From Cenococcum geophilum 1.58 (taxonomy: Eukaryota; Ascomycota; Dothideomycetes; Gloniales; Gloniaceae): DNA of 64,000 nt. The notes under the pieces were generated by a model. The model saw nothing but the letters and a program-made list of their open reading frames with translations, was not told the origin of the DNA and made no database searches. Below are positions 47,397-58,791 of the stretch, piece by piece; the first letter of the stretch is position 1, and each line of letters opens with the position of its first letter. The stretch is from contig KV748193.1 of NCBI GenBank assembly GCA_001692895.1, positions 1-64,000 of the forward strand. The letters run 5' to 3'. The position numbers and the translations under genes are program-made.

Positions 47397-49140
47397 GGCT
47401 ATAAAGTAAAACTAGAAGCTACCCTTAAGGTCCTAGGGGTTTAGGTAGACTCTAGGTTAAACTAGAATAAGTATATTATATAGACTACTTATAAGGGAGG
47501 AGTAGTACTTTTAGCAGTATTATAAATAACTACCTTAATATAAGGACCCTCTTTTAAATATATACGCCTACTATATATAGTAGTAGTAAGGCTAATAATG
47601 CTATACGGCTCCTAAATCTAGGGCTTAGGACTAGGCGGTAAGGTACTAGTAAAAAGCTTACTAGCGGCTACTAGCTAAGCTATAAAACTAGTACCTATAT
47701 AGAACTATAGGGCCTATAGGAGAATACTACGCGCTATATTAAAACGCGAAGTAGTAGTTCTTACTACTAGACCTTAAAGTAACTAACTACTATATAGAGA
47801 AGTAGTTATAGTATAAGGCTACCTAGTAGAAAATATATACTAAATACTAAAACGTATATAAGAACAAGATATATTATAAGAAGCGATAGCCCCTTAAAAG
47901 AGTAATATGCCTAAATATACTAGCTAGGAACCCTTTACCTATAAATAATAGAGAGAAAAGGAATAAGAAAATAATTATCTTATTAGATAAAGACCTAGCG
48001 TTATACTAGTAGAGTAACTATAATAGCAATAGAGGATAGGAGGTTACTAATAGATAAGATTTTACTATACTAATTATAAGATAGGTAGATCTTAAATAGA
48101 AGTAATAATAGAAGGGAGGTAGTAAAAATATAAGACGTAGCTATATAGAATACCTATCTATATAATCGCACGAGAATTTATAGCGCGTAATTACGTGAGC
48201 TAAGCGGGCTCAGGAAACCCCTTAAATTCCTCCTATTATATACAATTAAAATAAAAGTCACCAATAAAAAGTCCCACCTATCCAAAAGAGCATACCGATT
48301 ACTATACGTATTTCCGTGCCCCTGGATATAACTTTACTTGATATAATAAGTTAATACAAACAATACCCTATAGTTAAATACTAACTCTTTTTATATATAA
48401 AGGACTAATGAGGGTAAAATCTATAGCCGTTTTTTCTACTATAGTAAAGGTCCTAGGTCCTAAATATATAGCTAATATCTATATTCTAAATATTCTTACC
48501 TTAATATATAATAATATTTATTATTACTTAACGTCTTAATTTAGATTCCCTATTAGGCCTTATAACTACTTTTTAGTACCTTAATATATATTAACCGTGG
48601 CCTATTTAGTTAGTATATTTATAATACTACTAATTTTATAAGCTACCGCCTTAGTAAAGGGACCAGCTTACTTACTTAGCGTAGGGTATAAATAATATTA
48701 CTTAGATTACTCTCTATAAAGTAGGGCTTATAAATAGTAGTAAAATAGCTTATAGGGCTAAGGAATCTTTAGTAGTTTTAAATAGCATATAAGATCTCTA
48801 ATAGGAGGATACCTAAATAATAACGCCTATTCTAGCCCTTAAGGACCTAAATACCCCCCGCCTAGCTATAGGCGGCTTACTAGCGAAATTCTAAACCCTT
48901 TTACTACTCCCTTTTAGATTTTCTAATATACCTAGGAAGTATAGTAATATAAGGTAGACTAGAAGATATAAAGATATACTAGCCTAGGGTAAAGGCGGAA
49001 CAAATAAGGAACTAGGCTAAAAGAAAATACTTAGGGATTTTTTCCCCTTATAGGGCTTTTTTCCTATATAGACCTAAAAGGGGACTAAATTGGGCAATAA
49101 ATAGAATTAATAATAATAATTATATAGGTGGTTATATAGC
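47397..49140 (+). mobile_element. LINE copy D
   Basis: Begins GGCTATAAAGTAAAACTAGA exactly as 27550 in copy C and follows it to the AAATTGGGCAATAAATAG tail at about 49105. It carries many more one-base insertions and deletions relative to copies A and C than those have between themselves, plus insertions at 48155-48361 and about 48505-48590. Its left end is the Gypsy-0 LTR, so the rest of the LINE would lie left of the window. Confidence 0.75.
48155..48361. mobile_element. 207-bp short insertion in LINE copy D
   Basis: Flanked by AATACC (48149-48154 and 48362-48367) and absent from copies A and C, where ATAGAATAC-CTATAGTTAA is continuous. It begins TATCTATATAATCGCACGAG and ends GTTAATACAAAC. 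It retains CpA and TpG (CACCAATAAAAAGTCCCACC), so it escaped RIP. No TIR or coding region. Unrelated to the insertion at 27942. Confidence 0.55.
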
Positions 49141-49144
49141 TAAT

Positions 49145-50337
49145 TATAGAACCTTCGTAGTATATTAGTGCTGTGTTAGTAGAGCTTTAAAGCTCTATAT
49201 AAGGTTTTTGGAGCTAAGAGCTTCGAGCAGAGCCTTGTGCAGAGCTTGAGCAGAGCCTCGTATAGAGCTTAAGCAGAGCTTTGTGCAGAGCTTTAAGCAG
49301 AGCTTCGGCCAGAGCTTCGGCCAGAGCTTCGGCCCCAGAGCTTCGACAGAGCTTCGACCAGAGCTTCGAACCAGAGCTTCGACCAGAGCTTCGACCAGAG
49401 CTTCGACCGGAGGCTTCGACCGGAGCTTTAGCCAGAGCCTCGTGCAGAGCCTTGTTGCAGAGCTTTATATAGAGTTTGTATTCGTGCAGGCGTTCGTGCA
49501 GAACGTCGTGCAGGCTTCGTGCAGGCTTCGTGCAGGCTTCGTGCAGGCTTCGTGCAGGCTTCGTGCAGGCTTCGTGCAGGCTTTCGTGCAGGCTTTCGTA
49601 GCAGGCGTTTATGCAGGCAGCGGAAGAGCAATAAAGCAGGTAATAAGGCCCAGAGTTAGTCTAGATACAATACATTAGCTATTTAGGTATTTATCTACTA
49701 TATATTAATATAGGAGGTTAAATGTTAAGGATTGGTAATGGTTAATAGCTCTAGCTAAATATTTATCCTATTTTAGTAATAAATATTTAAGGCAAATGTA
49801 GTAGTAACCATAACGCCGTTTATAATAATTTTAGTAGCATTAAAATCGCCTTATAAAGCTCTAAAATATAACATTAGCCGATTATTTATAAAGGCGTTAG
49901 TTTGTTATTAATTAATAGTAGTAAAGTTTTAAGCAGAGCTTTAAAGAGGAGATTCGCTTATTTAAGGCGAAATGTAATAGTAACCACCAGGCCGTTCGCA
50001 ATAATTTTAGTAGCATTAAAATCGCCCTATAAAGTTCTAGAATATAACATTAGCCAATTATTTATAAAGGCGTTAGTTCGTTATTAATTAATAGCTAAAG
50101 GATTTAGTATGGCGCGTAAGTTTATATAAGAATTATATATAAATCGGCGCAAGGGATTAATAAATTTCCGAACTGTGTACCAGACGACAATAACATAAGA
50201 TAATTGATCTGTTATGTAAGCAGCTTATAATTGGTTAATCGTCTAGGACCGAGATAATACCAGACGACAACAATATAAGATGATTAATCTGTTATATAAG
50301 CAGCTTATAATTAGTTGATCGTCTAGGACCGAGATAA
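49145..50337. mobile_element. TIR element 2: satellite and right arm
   Basis: Repeats 29215-31392: AATTATAGAACCTTC lead, 12-bp satellite (49215-49620, much shorter), and right arm ending CCGAGATAA at 50337. Two local tandem duplications distinguish it: the arm at about 49750-50100 is partly doubled, and the terminal CCAGACGAC...CCGAGATAA segment of about 80 bp occurs twice (50178-50257, 50259-50337). The sequence after the end, TATATCAC (50338-50345), is a different chromovirus LTR position from that used by element 1, so this is a separate insertion. The left arm is not in the window. Confidence 0.65.
49215..49620. repeat. 12-bp satellite, contracted copy
   Basis: CAGAGCTTCGAC-type units to about 49450, then GTGCAGGCTTC units (11-12 bp) to 49605. 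Same order of variants as 29285-30965 but about a quarter of its length. Frames 49281, 49283 and 49428 are repeat artefacts. Confidence 0.85.
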
Positions 50338-51656
50338 TATATCACCTCCTTACGCCCTCGACCCTTACGATCGATCGCGCAATATCTTATAGACTCCTCA
50401 AATACATACGCTCTATAGCCACTGCCCTTATTCTATAACATTACGTTGCGCCTTTTTATTACTAACGCTTAGCCTATAACTAATTTTACGTCTCTGTAAT
50501 ACTGTAAGCGCTACTAAAAGCAGCGTATCTATAAATTACCTTACTTTATACTTCTAAGGAACCTATAATAGTAAGATAATATTTCTTACTAGCTACTATA
50601 TTAAACCTAAAGAATAATCTAATACTTATACTTAACCTATAACGCCAATTAATCCTAGGAGAATTTAATTTATTAGCCCTAGCCTTAACCCCTAAATAAA
50701 TAGACACTAATAATATCTTATCTTTTATTAACTATATAACTATAGATAAGTAAACAAAAGGGCTATTACTTATTAAAATTAAAATATAAGACGCTAAGAT
50801 ATTTATAAAAATAGTAGCACAAGACCCTAATAAATACTACCGCCTTCTATAGAACTATTATCTAAAGCTTACACGAGCTAAGATATATACTGCCTAAGAT
50901 CGCGATATTATCTAAGACCTATAAGCTTGTAAGGCGCTCGCTAATAACATACGTTAAGAAACTAAAGATAACCTCTATATATTTAAACGTAACGTTTAAT
51001 AGTTAAAGAAGAATAAGATTATACTAATTGCTATAATTACTAAAAAAAAAGGCATAATTAAATACCTATAATCTTAGCTTAATAGGTATATTTATAATAA
51101 CGCTAGATACCTCTTTACTATATATAATGCTACCTAAGTCTTTATACCCCTAGTAACTTTACCTACTTAATACTTAATAAAGGGTTAGCGCTAAGCAGCT
51201 TTACCTAATAGAAACCCCTACTAAAGTAGTAATAATAAAAGCTATAATAATTAGACCTAAACTACTACCGTAGGGTCTAATATACGCTACCCTAATCCCC
51301 TAGTTTTTTAGGGAAACTGTAAGAAATATAGCTACTAGAAGATATAAATCCGCGAGAAACTAATTTAGAGCGCCTGCCTTTTTTCTACGGAAGATACTAA
51401 AATTAGCTACATTATTAGGCGAATAAAGAGTACACTGTTTAATAGACTCTTCGCTTAATAGGAAACTAGTAGCCCCTAGAAGTGGTAGTCTTACTAAAAA
51501 GTCCTTAATAATCTTAACCTAATATACCGCAATTATAACCTACTAGCCACTAACTAAACTAAACTACGAGCCCTAAAGATAAGCCCTACTAAATTATTTA
51601 ATAAGTTTTATATTAAATTCTAGGAATATACCAGAGCCCTTACCTAAGATAATACT
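50338..51656 (+). pseudogene. Chromovirus-2: partial LTR and gag
   Basis: LTR remainder 50338-50440 (ending TTCTATAACA for CCCGTGACA), then gag collinear with 31538-32755 and more heavily RIP-mutated (for example CTCTATATATTTAAACG for CTCCGCGTGTCTAAACG). It stops where the Copia element is inserted. Its continuation is not found right of the Copia. Confidence 0.85.
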
Positions 51657-51901
51657 TATAAGCTTTGCAGTGCAAAGAATTAAATAAACGACTTAATTAT
51701 AAATGTAGCTCTAAAGCCTCTATATATACATAAAGAAGGTGGAGGTAATAAGACATAATAGGGTAATAGGTAACTTAAATGGGAACAATAATCTGCAAGT
51801 AATATTAATCTGCAATCAATATATAGGGTGGCGTTGACGCTGTCTTGGAGCCTTCCAAGCGGTGATCTTATGTCTTAGCACAGTGTCAGTAGTCGGTTAC
51901 A
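51657..51901 (-). repeat. Copia 3' LTR (left)
   Basis: 245 bp. Matches 56915-57105 over its first 190 bp with C/T and G/A differences (TATAAGC here, TGTAAGC there). Confidence 0.9.
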
Positions 51902-51910
51902 CACCCCCCT

Positions 51911-54640
51911 AGATTTAACAATGTAGTTAAAGCTATAGAACATAAAATAAGGGCAGAAGCTATACCAAAATAGAAATTTTAGATACAATTTAAGAGTAGC
52001 AAAGGGTAGGGTAATTAAAATGGCATATTGCGAATATCGCGGATATTGCGGATATTACGGACATTACGAATGGAATTAATTAATTTAATGTCGAATATCC
52101 ACCAAATTCAATTGCTTTATCCAAGCTTCGTGCTTTTGACGAGGCAGGATCTTAATAAGGCCGTTAGTAGGCATCTTATCTATAGGGACCCATTGGACGT
52201 CAATCTTTTTGTCTTAGACTTCCTATCTCAGCCAGTACTAATAGACGTCAATATATCAAAGCTTAGTGTCAAGCTTTGGTATATCCTGTTTTAGGAGTCA
52301 TACGGCCTACATATTGTCGCAGAGCACGGTAAAATCGCGTTCTAAATTAAAGCCTATTGTCTTAAAGAATCGTTACCACCAGATAATTTTAACGGCAGTA
52401 GTAGATAGGGAGAGAAGCTCCGCTTTGGTAGTTAAACGAGTAACCAATTGTTATAAGGTAGCTTTCCAATCAATTAGTCCTCCAAATAGCATAAATAGGT
52501 ACCCCTAAGAGCTCCGTCTAGTCTCCTTATCGTCCGCAAATACTATATTAGATACTCTATAAAAGGTAACATCTTCTCTTTCTAGGTTTTTATAATAGAC
52601 GTATACTCCAAAGGCTTCGCCAGAGTATTCAATAGCTGTTAATTTTGTTCCAAGGCAGTAGGAAATAGCTTAGTTTACTGCATCAAGGTGTTCTTAATTT
52701 GGATTAGTAAGGAATTCGGCCAGCTTAAAATGCGTCTTAGCAATATTAGGTCTTCTAAATACGGCTAGGTGTACAAGAGAACCAACCCGTTACTAATAGG
52801 CTAGTATTCTTTAAGAGTTCATCTACTAGTCAGACGGAATCAGTTCAGTAGGTAGTAGAGATTTAGGAAATCTTCCTAGTTAAATATTAAATCGATTGGC
52901 TATTCTTTTAATATAGGAATCTTAGCAGAGCCAGAGCTTTCGATTTAGTTAATCTCGTTTAATTCGAATTCCTAGGAACCACTGTAGGTCTCCTAGTGCA
53001 CGGATCTCGTATCGGTGCAGCAATTTTGCTTTAAATTCTTTAAGTCTTAAAAGGTCCTTCTTGGCAAATAGGACAGCAATATTATCTACATAGAAGAAGA
53101 TAATAAGTCGTCCGTCGGTAAATAGGCAGTTAGTGCCTAGTACTAGTTCTAATCCAAATTTAGCCAGTATATTAGTAAGCTCTTTATACCAAAGTAGTGG
53201 TAAGATTTTCAATCTATATAGCGCTATGGGTAGCTTTAGAACATGTCCGTTTTGATTAAATCCTTCTAGGTAATAGCAGTAGATTAGTTTACTAAGCTTA
53301 GCATTTGTAAATGCGTTTACAGCGTTATACTGTCGAATTTCCAGGTTGAATGCGGCTGCTATAGCCATAAGAGCACGGAATATTCGAGCAGCTAGGGTTG
53401 CTACATAGGTCTCTTCCTCTGTAATCTACAGGTCTCCGCGGACGTATAGTCTAGCTTTAAGCTTCTGTAGGTAGCCGTCGCTATTAAGCTTGTATTTAAA
53501 GACCTATTTTAGTAAAAGGATCTGCTCGTTACCTACTTCTGCTTTTAGTACAGTCTTAAATATCCCTTGGCGTTTTAGGTCATTATATTCTTTTTCTATA
53601 GCCTTTTAAAAGCTAGTAGTTAAAGGGTGCTTTCTTAAATCTTTAAGATTCTTTAGTTTAGGAGGAAGGTTATCCTAATATAAAGATAAGGATCTAGTTC
53701 GGTCGATATCCTTTACTAGTCCTATAGTAAATCTAGCGTAGTAACTAGATAGGGTATATAGATTAGCTAGTGCTGCTATATACGCTTAACGTTAAATTTG
53801 TTTTAATCCTTCTAGTAGGATAAGGTTAATAGAAGGTTTAGCCAAAACCTTATTAGCTCGTAGAGCTGTATTTAACGGTTCTAATAAACTGCTTAATTAG
53901 GTAGGACCTATTTCAATTACCTCCAAAATATCGTCTTAAAGTCCTCCTAGTGAGGTGTTTATTTCTAATAGATTTGGAGATACCGTTCTGCTAGGAGTTG
54001 GTAACTGTTTAATATCCTTTATAGAAGTCTCTGCCGAATCGTTTAATTTAGGTGTAGTCGTTTAATCTATATTTAAGTTAGGTCTATATAAAATATATTC
54101 ATCCTTAAATTTATCCTTAAGGAGAGGTTCTAGTAGACTAATTATCTAAAGGGTGTCTTCTAATACTTCCCTTAGCAGGTAGTTAATGTCTTAGCCCTTG
54201 GGGTTATAAAATGAGGTCTTGTTAAATATAACGTCTTTGGTTTAAATGACCTTGCGAAGACTCAGAATCCAGATTCAATAGATATTAGTTAAATCGTAGC
54301 CGACTAGGTGTCTAATTAATACACAAGGAGCTAGTTTATCTCCCCTTTTAATTTATTTGTCTAGTGTATAGGTTTTACAGCCGTATACATATATATGGGT
54401 AAGTAATAGCGGCTTGCCGTAGGCGATCTCGTACAGAGTTTTCCATCCTAGTTGCTTATTTAGGGTTTAATTAAGTGTATAGCTAGCAGTAAGGAAAGCT
54501 TCTAGTCCTAGAGATAGGGGTAAAGATGCTTCTAGCTACATAGCCCTTAATTGTTCTATAAGGGTTCGTTCAGATTATTCAGCTCCGCTATTTTGTTCTT
54601 CTATATACAGGGCTCGGCATTTAAAAGTAATACCTTTATC
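51911..54640 (-). pseudogene. Copia integrase C-terminus, RT and RNase H
   Basis: Integrase tail EEQNSGAE-SERTL near 54600-54550 (pattern DQNG-AERS-RT), followed by the GCKTYTLDK region. In the RT, AVNAFTNAKL near 53310-53290 and FFYVDNIAVLF near 53102-53070 show the catalytic YVDD as YVDN. LGDLQWFLGIRI near 52990-52955 is the motif after it. Only scattered stops, so decay is mild. An open stretch of 139 codons is centred on the RT core. Plus ORFs at 52028 and 52266 are shadows. Confidence 0.85.
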
Positions 54641-56900
54641 TACACACTATGTATGTAAGGTGTCTCCTATTTGTCTAAAAGCACGTTTATTATTACTTTA
54701 GAAGAAGACAACGTCCTAGTGGAATCGTATTTTAATTAAACGGTGGGTCTTACAGATGGTAGGTAGGACGGTAGCTTTATCCTTATTCTTAGTGGTAAAT
54801 ATAAAATTAAATTTGGAATACGTGCAATAGAAGTATATTACGTATCTATCGCCGTTATACCCTGGTTCTCCGAGGGTAATAATATTAAATGCTACTCGCT
54901 TAAATGGTCAAGTGGCTAGGAATTCGTGTTTTTGTCTTTAAGAGATCTGCTACGTATGCTTTGCTAATAAGTAGACTTCACATTCAATTTTAAGCGGTGC
55001 TTGTTCGTTAATTAGCTCTTTAAGCTCTACGCCATTAATATGCTTAGGAAGCTACTTAATAGCGTCAGGTCCTGCATAGCCAAGTATTTAATGCCATTGT
55101 GTAGCTATAGCTCCAACTAGTTTACAGGCCATTCTGCTTAGTTAATGTCTTCTTATTAAGAAGGTCGATTGAGTTATTAAATCTAGGGTAGGCTCTCTGT
55201 GCATTAGTGCCTAGTGGCCCCCTAGTCGTTTTATATAGCATACTATTTCGCCAGTTACTAGACGGTATAGTAAGTTTCGTCCTAAGTTGAAATGGATATC
55301 GTTATCAGTAGCTCTTAATAGTGCTACGATATTTATAAATATAGTAGGTACCAATGCTACATAGGATAGCTTTATTTTTAAGCTCCCAGTAGGTGTATCA
55401 ACAGTAATCGTTACTGTTCCGTAAGCTTATATCTTTTTAAAATTTCTGCCAGCAATTAGGTAGTCGTCTTCTGCAGCTAGGTAGGAGAAGGTAAAGTCTT
55501 CTTAGTTATTATAGACGTGGGTATCTGCACTAGGGTTAAGTATCTAGGTGTTCTGGAGTTCAAATGGAGTTTAACTAGTACTAAATACGGCAGCATAGCT
55601 AGTCGGGGTTTTGGGAGATAGGGTTTTAGAATTAAAATCTATTGTAGATTCTATATTCTTCTTTACTTCCTATTCTCTTTTTAAGATAAGGTTGACGATG
55701 CGTTTAATCTAAGGTGTAGATAAGATCTTTTCGTTTACTTCCTTCTAGACGTCTAGGTTTGGCTTCTATCCTTAAGGGCGCTTCCGCTTAACGATATAGA
55801 AGCAGTCGCCGAATTAATGCTTAAGGCCGCATACGCATATCTTATTCCATTTGGAATTAGAATTAGAATTGCCGTTAGAATCTAGATTAGAATTTAAATT
55901 GCCTAGGGTTGCAAAAGCAGAGTTATTGGCAGGGGTAGCAGAGGATGCTGCTTGCTGCATGCGGTAGTGCTCCTTAAATTCCTCAATTAGATCGATGATA
56001 GATGGTGCAGCTTTGTCCTTACGTTCCTTGCGGATAAGGTCTACTTCTAGAGCTCCTACGAAGCTAGAAGAGATGGGCATGATTGCTCGAACGAAGTCGT
56101 AGTGGGGCCTAAAGCCTTGCACGTCTGGTAGGTCCAATTGCTCAGCAAGCTTATAGACGTTCCTCCAGCTGTTTAGCCATTTGTCAATGCTCTGCTTTTT
56201 ATTATAGGTTTTTAAAGCCGTATATTAAACGAGGACGTCGTGCTTTCGACCTGAGGTAATAGGGGCTAGCGCTTTCTTAAGTGCTTTAAGCCGTTCGTAG
56301 ACCGTATCTAGGCCGTCGATAAGGGGAAGGTAGGCTACCGACGTTGTACGCATAATGTAGTTGCTGATGTCGTTGATAGCCTGCTCTTGCTTCTGGTGTA
56401 TTCGAAGATCGTCTTTGTACTTAGCGTAGAGCTAGTTATAGACAGCGAATTGGTCTTGTTCTAGCTGGGTTATTAATGTAGCCATAGGTCGTACGTCCGC
56501 TGGTGTGGGCCGTTTCGGTGGTTCTAGCGTTGGAAGCTTATCTTTCTTCTTCGACGGGTCGATATATTGCCATACCTTGTTCGTTTTGGCTGTCTTGGAT
56601 GATAAAGTGCCACTGTGTCCAATCAGATGGCTGGTTGAGGATGAGGTTAACTTTTGATTCGCTCGTGGTCGTCATTTTAGGATTTTGACAGGTCAGGCAG
56701 GGTCCAATTGGCGTCTTAGCGAAAACCTTATTTTGACGAATTTTTGATTCGTCAATTCGTTCGTCGGTCAGGTACGTACGTCAACTGGGGTCGATCGTCC
56801 GTTCGTTTGATAGGTGAAGAAGCTCAGGACACTGCAAAGGTAGTGGAAGTAGTGACTTCTTGAATAAGGTAGTAGATTAATTGGTCAGCAGGTGGTGCGA
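54641..56900 (-). pseudogene. Copia gag and N-terminal integrase region
   Basis: The minus frame 56137-55814 is gag: it ends in CVCGLKH, the start of a CCHC-type knuckle, after an Asn/Ser-rich linker (NSNLDSNGNSNSNSK). Upstream, 56500-56140 is gag-like with few stops. Gag of Copia elements forms the particle. Between 55600 and 54640 lies protease and integrase sequence that I can place by order only. The plus ORF at 56503 is a shadow. Confidence 0.7.
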
Positions 56901-56901
56901 T

Positions 56902-56913
56902 CCGGGCTCATAA
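56902..56913 (-). promoter_or_regulatory. Copia primer binding site, half initiator-tRNA type
   Basis: Two bases inside the right LTR, minus strand TTATGAGCCCGG is complementary to CCGGGCUCAUAA of the fungal initiator Met-tRNA anticodon stem-loop. Insect and some fungal Copia elements prime from a tRNA half cut there. Twelve matching bases seen; the tRNA sequence is from general knowledge. Confidence 0.6.
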
Positions 56914-57105
56914 CTGTAAGCTTTGCAGTGCGAAGAATTGAATGAACGACTTGATTGTGAATGTAGCTCTAAAGCCTCTATATATACACGAAGAAGGTGG
57001 AGGTAATAAGACATGATGGGGTAATAGGTAACTTAAATGGGAACAATGATCTGCAAGCAATATTGATCTGCAATCAATATATAGGGTGGCGTTGACGCTG
57101 TCTTG

Positions 57106-57256
57106 TGTCACGGGACACCCCCGTGACGCCTTGCACACGTCCACCTGTTTCCACCGACTCAGCAATTAGAGACCGACCGGTGGTTACAAGTCGGTTAGGC
57201 CACGCTAAAGGGTGGGTCTACCATAAGCGCTAATGCACAATCCCTGTACGGGGCAG
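57106..57256. other. Low-RIP segment with CACGGG hairpin at Copia junction
   Basis: Starts TGTCACGGGACACC and contains a perfect stem GTCACGGG/CCCGTGAC around ACACC (57107-57127). The start looks like an LTR end (compare TGTCACGG at 17299), but no matching second LTR is seen. The gene downstream may extend into it: one frame is open from about 57150 apart from a TAA and a TGA. The minus ORF 56908-57165 crosses the junction and is not real. Confidence 0.4.
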
Positions 57257-57357
57257 CCTCAGCTGAAAATATAAGATTACGTGGTCAACCGAGCGCAAAT
57301 CGCTCATCCCACCACATAACTTACCTCTCAGCTCTAAAACAGAACCAACCATCATAG

Positions 57358-57412
57358 GTAACTAGTTATAACGTATTTGTAACGTGTTTGGAATATATTC
57401 TAATTTAAACAG
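57358..57412 (+). other. Intron 1, 11-bp periodic
   Basis: GTAACTA...AAACAG, 55 nt. The core is three 11-base units: TTATAACGTAT, TTGTAACGTGT, TTGGAATATAT. Phase 1; restores frame. Confidence 0.65.
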
Positions 57413-57552
57413 ATCTATCTGATAATTACCAGCCACTGGATTTCTCTAGTAATAATAAAAATAAGTTTAAAATTGATTTAGAAGACATTGTCCTTGGGTT
57501 AGAAGATTATATACTAAAAAAGAGTTGAACACAGCCGTAAGATTAGATTAAG

Positions 57553-57606
57553 GTAAGTTTTTAACACGTTCTAAACGCGTTCTAATCCAGTTCTAAACAT
57601 ATTTAG
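57553..57606 (+). other. Intron 2, 11-bp periodic
   Basis: GTAAGTT...ATTTAG, 54 nt. The units CGTTCTAAACG, CGTTCTAATCC and AGTTCTAAACA run to the acceptor TATTTAG. Phase 0. Confidence 0.75.
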
Positions 57607-57771
57607 CCCAAAGTTCCTTATATTATATTTCTTACCAAGGCATCTACTAATCCTCTTACTACACTTATAATTAAGGATTGTTTAAGTCTTCTAGAGTACC
57701 CACAGACGCTATATAAAGGTTATACTTACCGTATTAAATTAAGAGGTATAGATACATAAAAAGCCATATAG

Positions 57772-57835
57772 GTAAGTTAATAAAAATCTAAATTATGCCC
57801 TAACTATATTTATAACTAGTTTATAACGCGTTTAG
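57772..57835 (+). other. Intron 3, 11-bp periodic at 3' end
   Basis: GTAAGTT...GTTTAG, 64 nt. Units ATTTATAACTA and GTTTATAACGC, then GTTTAG, so the acceptor is the start of the next unit. Phase 0; the exon from 57836 joins in frame. Confidence 0.7.
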
Positions 57836-58221
57836 ATTTAATACGGAACTAGACAAGTGCATACTCCTAAGCCTATAACGTCCGCTCTCTTAAATACAAG
57901 AGGTAAAAAATATAAAATGCGTTGTTTAGGAGTAAAACATTACGAATATCTTCAGAATTGGTTACGATCTTTAAGCCACACTATAGTTACTAAAGAGACG
58001 TGGGGTCTAATACAGAGAGAGCGGGCGGCCCTAGATAGAAGCGACCTGGATATTCGCAAATATAATGCGAATAGGTACGGAACTGGTTCTAAATATATTT
58101 AGTACTTAAGTTAATATATATAAGCTTGTTTTTAGCAGCTTAAAGACGATTTTAAGCTGGAAATGTATACAGCTCTTAAATAGAGGCTTGTACACTAACA
58201 ATTAAGCAATAAAGATACTCT

Positions 58222-58289
58222 GTATATAATTATCTTGCCTAAATATATTTAGAACCTAACCAGATCACGTTTAGAACTAATTATATTAG
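58222..58289 (+). other. Probable intron 5, 11-bp periodic
   Basis: GTATATAA...ATATTAG, 68 nt. Units ATTTAGAACCT, AACCAGATCAC and GTTTAGAACTA precede the acceptor. The downstream exon GATATTACTAACG is in frame with the block at 58332, but the upstream phase does not match, so the donor may be displaced or an indel has occurred. Confidence 0.45.
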
Positions 58290-58497
58290 GATATTACTAA
58301 CGTTCGGCACTTATTTCTTACCTGTATGCAGGCTACTATAGAAACACATTTAGAGTACTTCCGAAAAGCATTACCAGCAAATAAGAAATACGATACTGCG
58401 TATTTAACATCTCTTATTTAACTAGGCAATATAGGTGCTGATATAACGGAGAAATGCGGAGTTATTAAATTAAATCTGTGTAGAAGGGTAGACTGTG

Positions 58498-58569
58498 GTA
58501 AGAAAAAAATATAACCTGCTTAGAACGCATTCCGGTTACGTTTATAACATATTCGTAACGTATTTATAG
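58498..58569 (+). other. Intron 6, 11-bp periodic
   Basis: GTAAGAAA...TTATAG, 72 nt. Units GCTTAGAACGC, ATTCCGGTTAC, GTTTATAACAT and ATTCGTAACGT, then ATTTATAG. Phase 1 on both sides. Confidence 0.75.
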
Positions 58570-58791
58570 GAATTAACCACCCCCAGGGACCAGGGAAACT
58601 TATCCATCAGGACTGCGAGGTTACTTTTTACGTTTTTGTTCCAGACGACTTAGAAAAGACTCCTTATATTCATTTTACCTCACATAGGGTACATAGTTAT
58701 GCACCACCCCCCCCAAATAAGCCGCCTCTAGAGATATTAAATAAGGTAATTAAATTGGTTCGTTAAATGCGTAATCCAGATCTTACTCTTA

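Larger units (their letters stand above)
51657..57105 (-). mobile_element. Copia (Ty1) element, nearly complete, minus strand
   Basis: The left LTR 51657-51901 (245 bp) reads TGTAACCGACTAC on the minus strand. The right LTR 56915-57105 lacks its last 54 bp, where it meets TGTCACGGG. A polypurine tract (minus AGGGGGGTG) is at 51902-51910. The primer site reads minus TTATGAGCCCGG (56913-56902), complementary to the anticodon arm of initiator Met-tRNA, as used by Copia-type elements. It contains gag, integrase, RT and RNase H. It is far less RIP-altered than the Gypsy elements. Minus ORFs at 52949-53368 and 55814-56137 are true fragments. Confidence 0.9.

Noticed and set aside
52028..52508. Plus-strand ORFs of 80-88 codons
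   Set aside because: Antisense to the Copia RNase H region; no family resemblance.
56908..57165. Minus-strand ORF of 85 codons
   Set aside because: Crosses the Copia LTR and its junction with unrelated sequence; no domain.
58075..58135. Intron 4 of the intron-rich gene
   Set aside because: GT and AG pairs exist, but no choice matches both exon phases and reading straight through is also possible, so no boundary is asserted.
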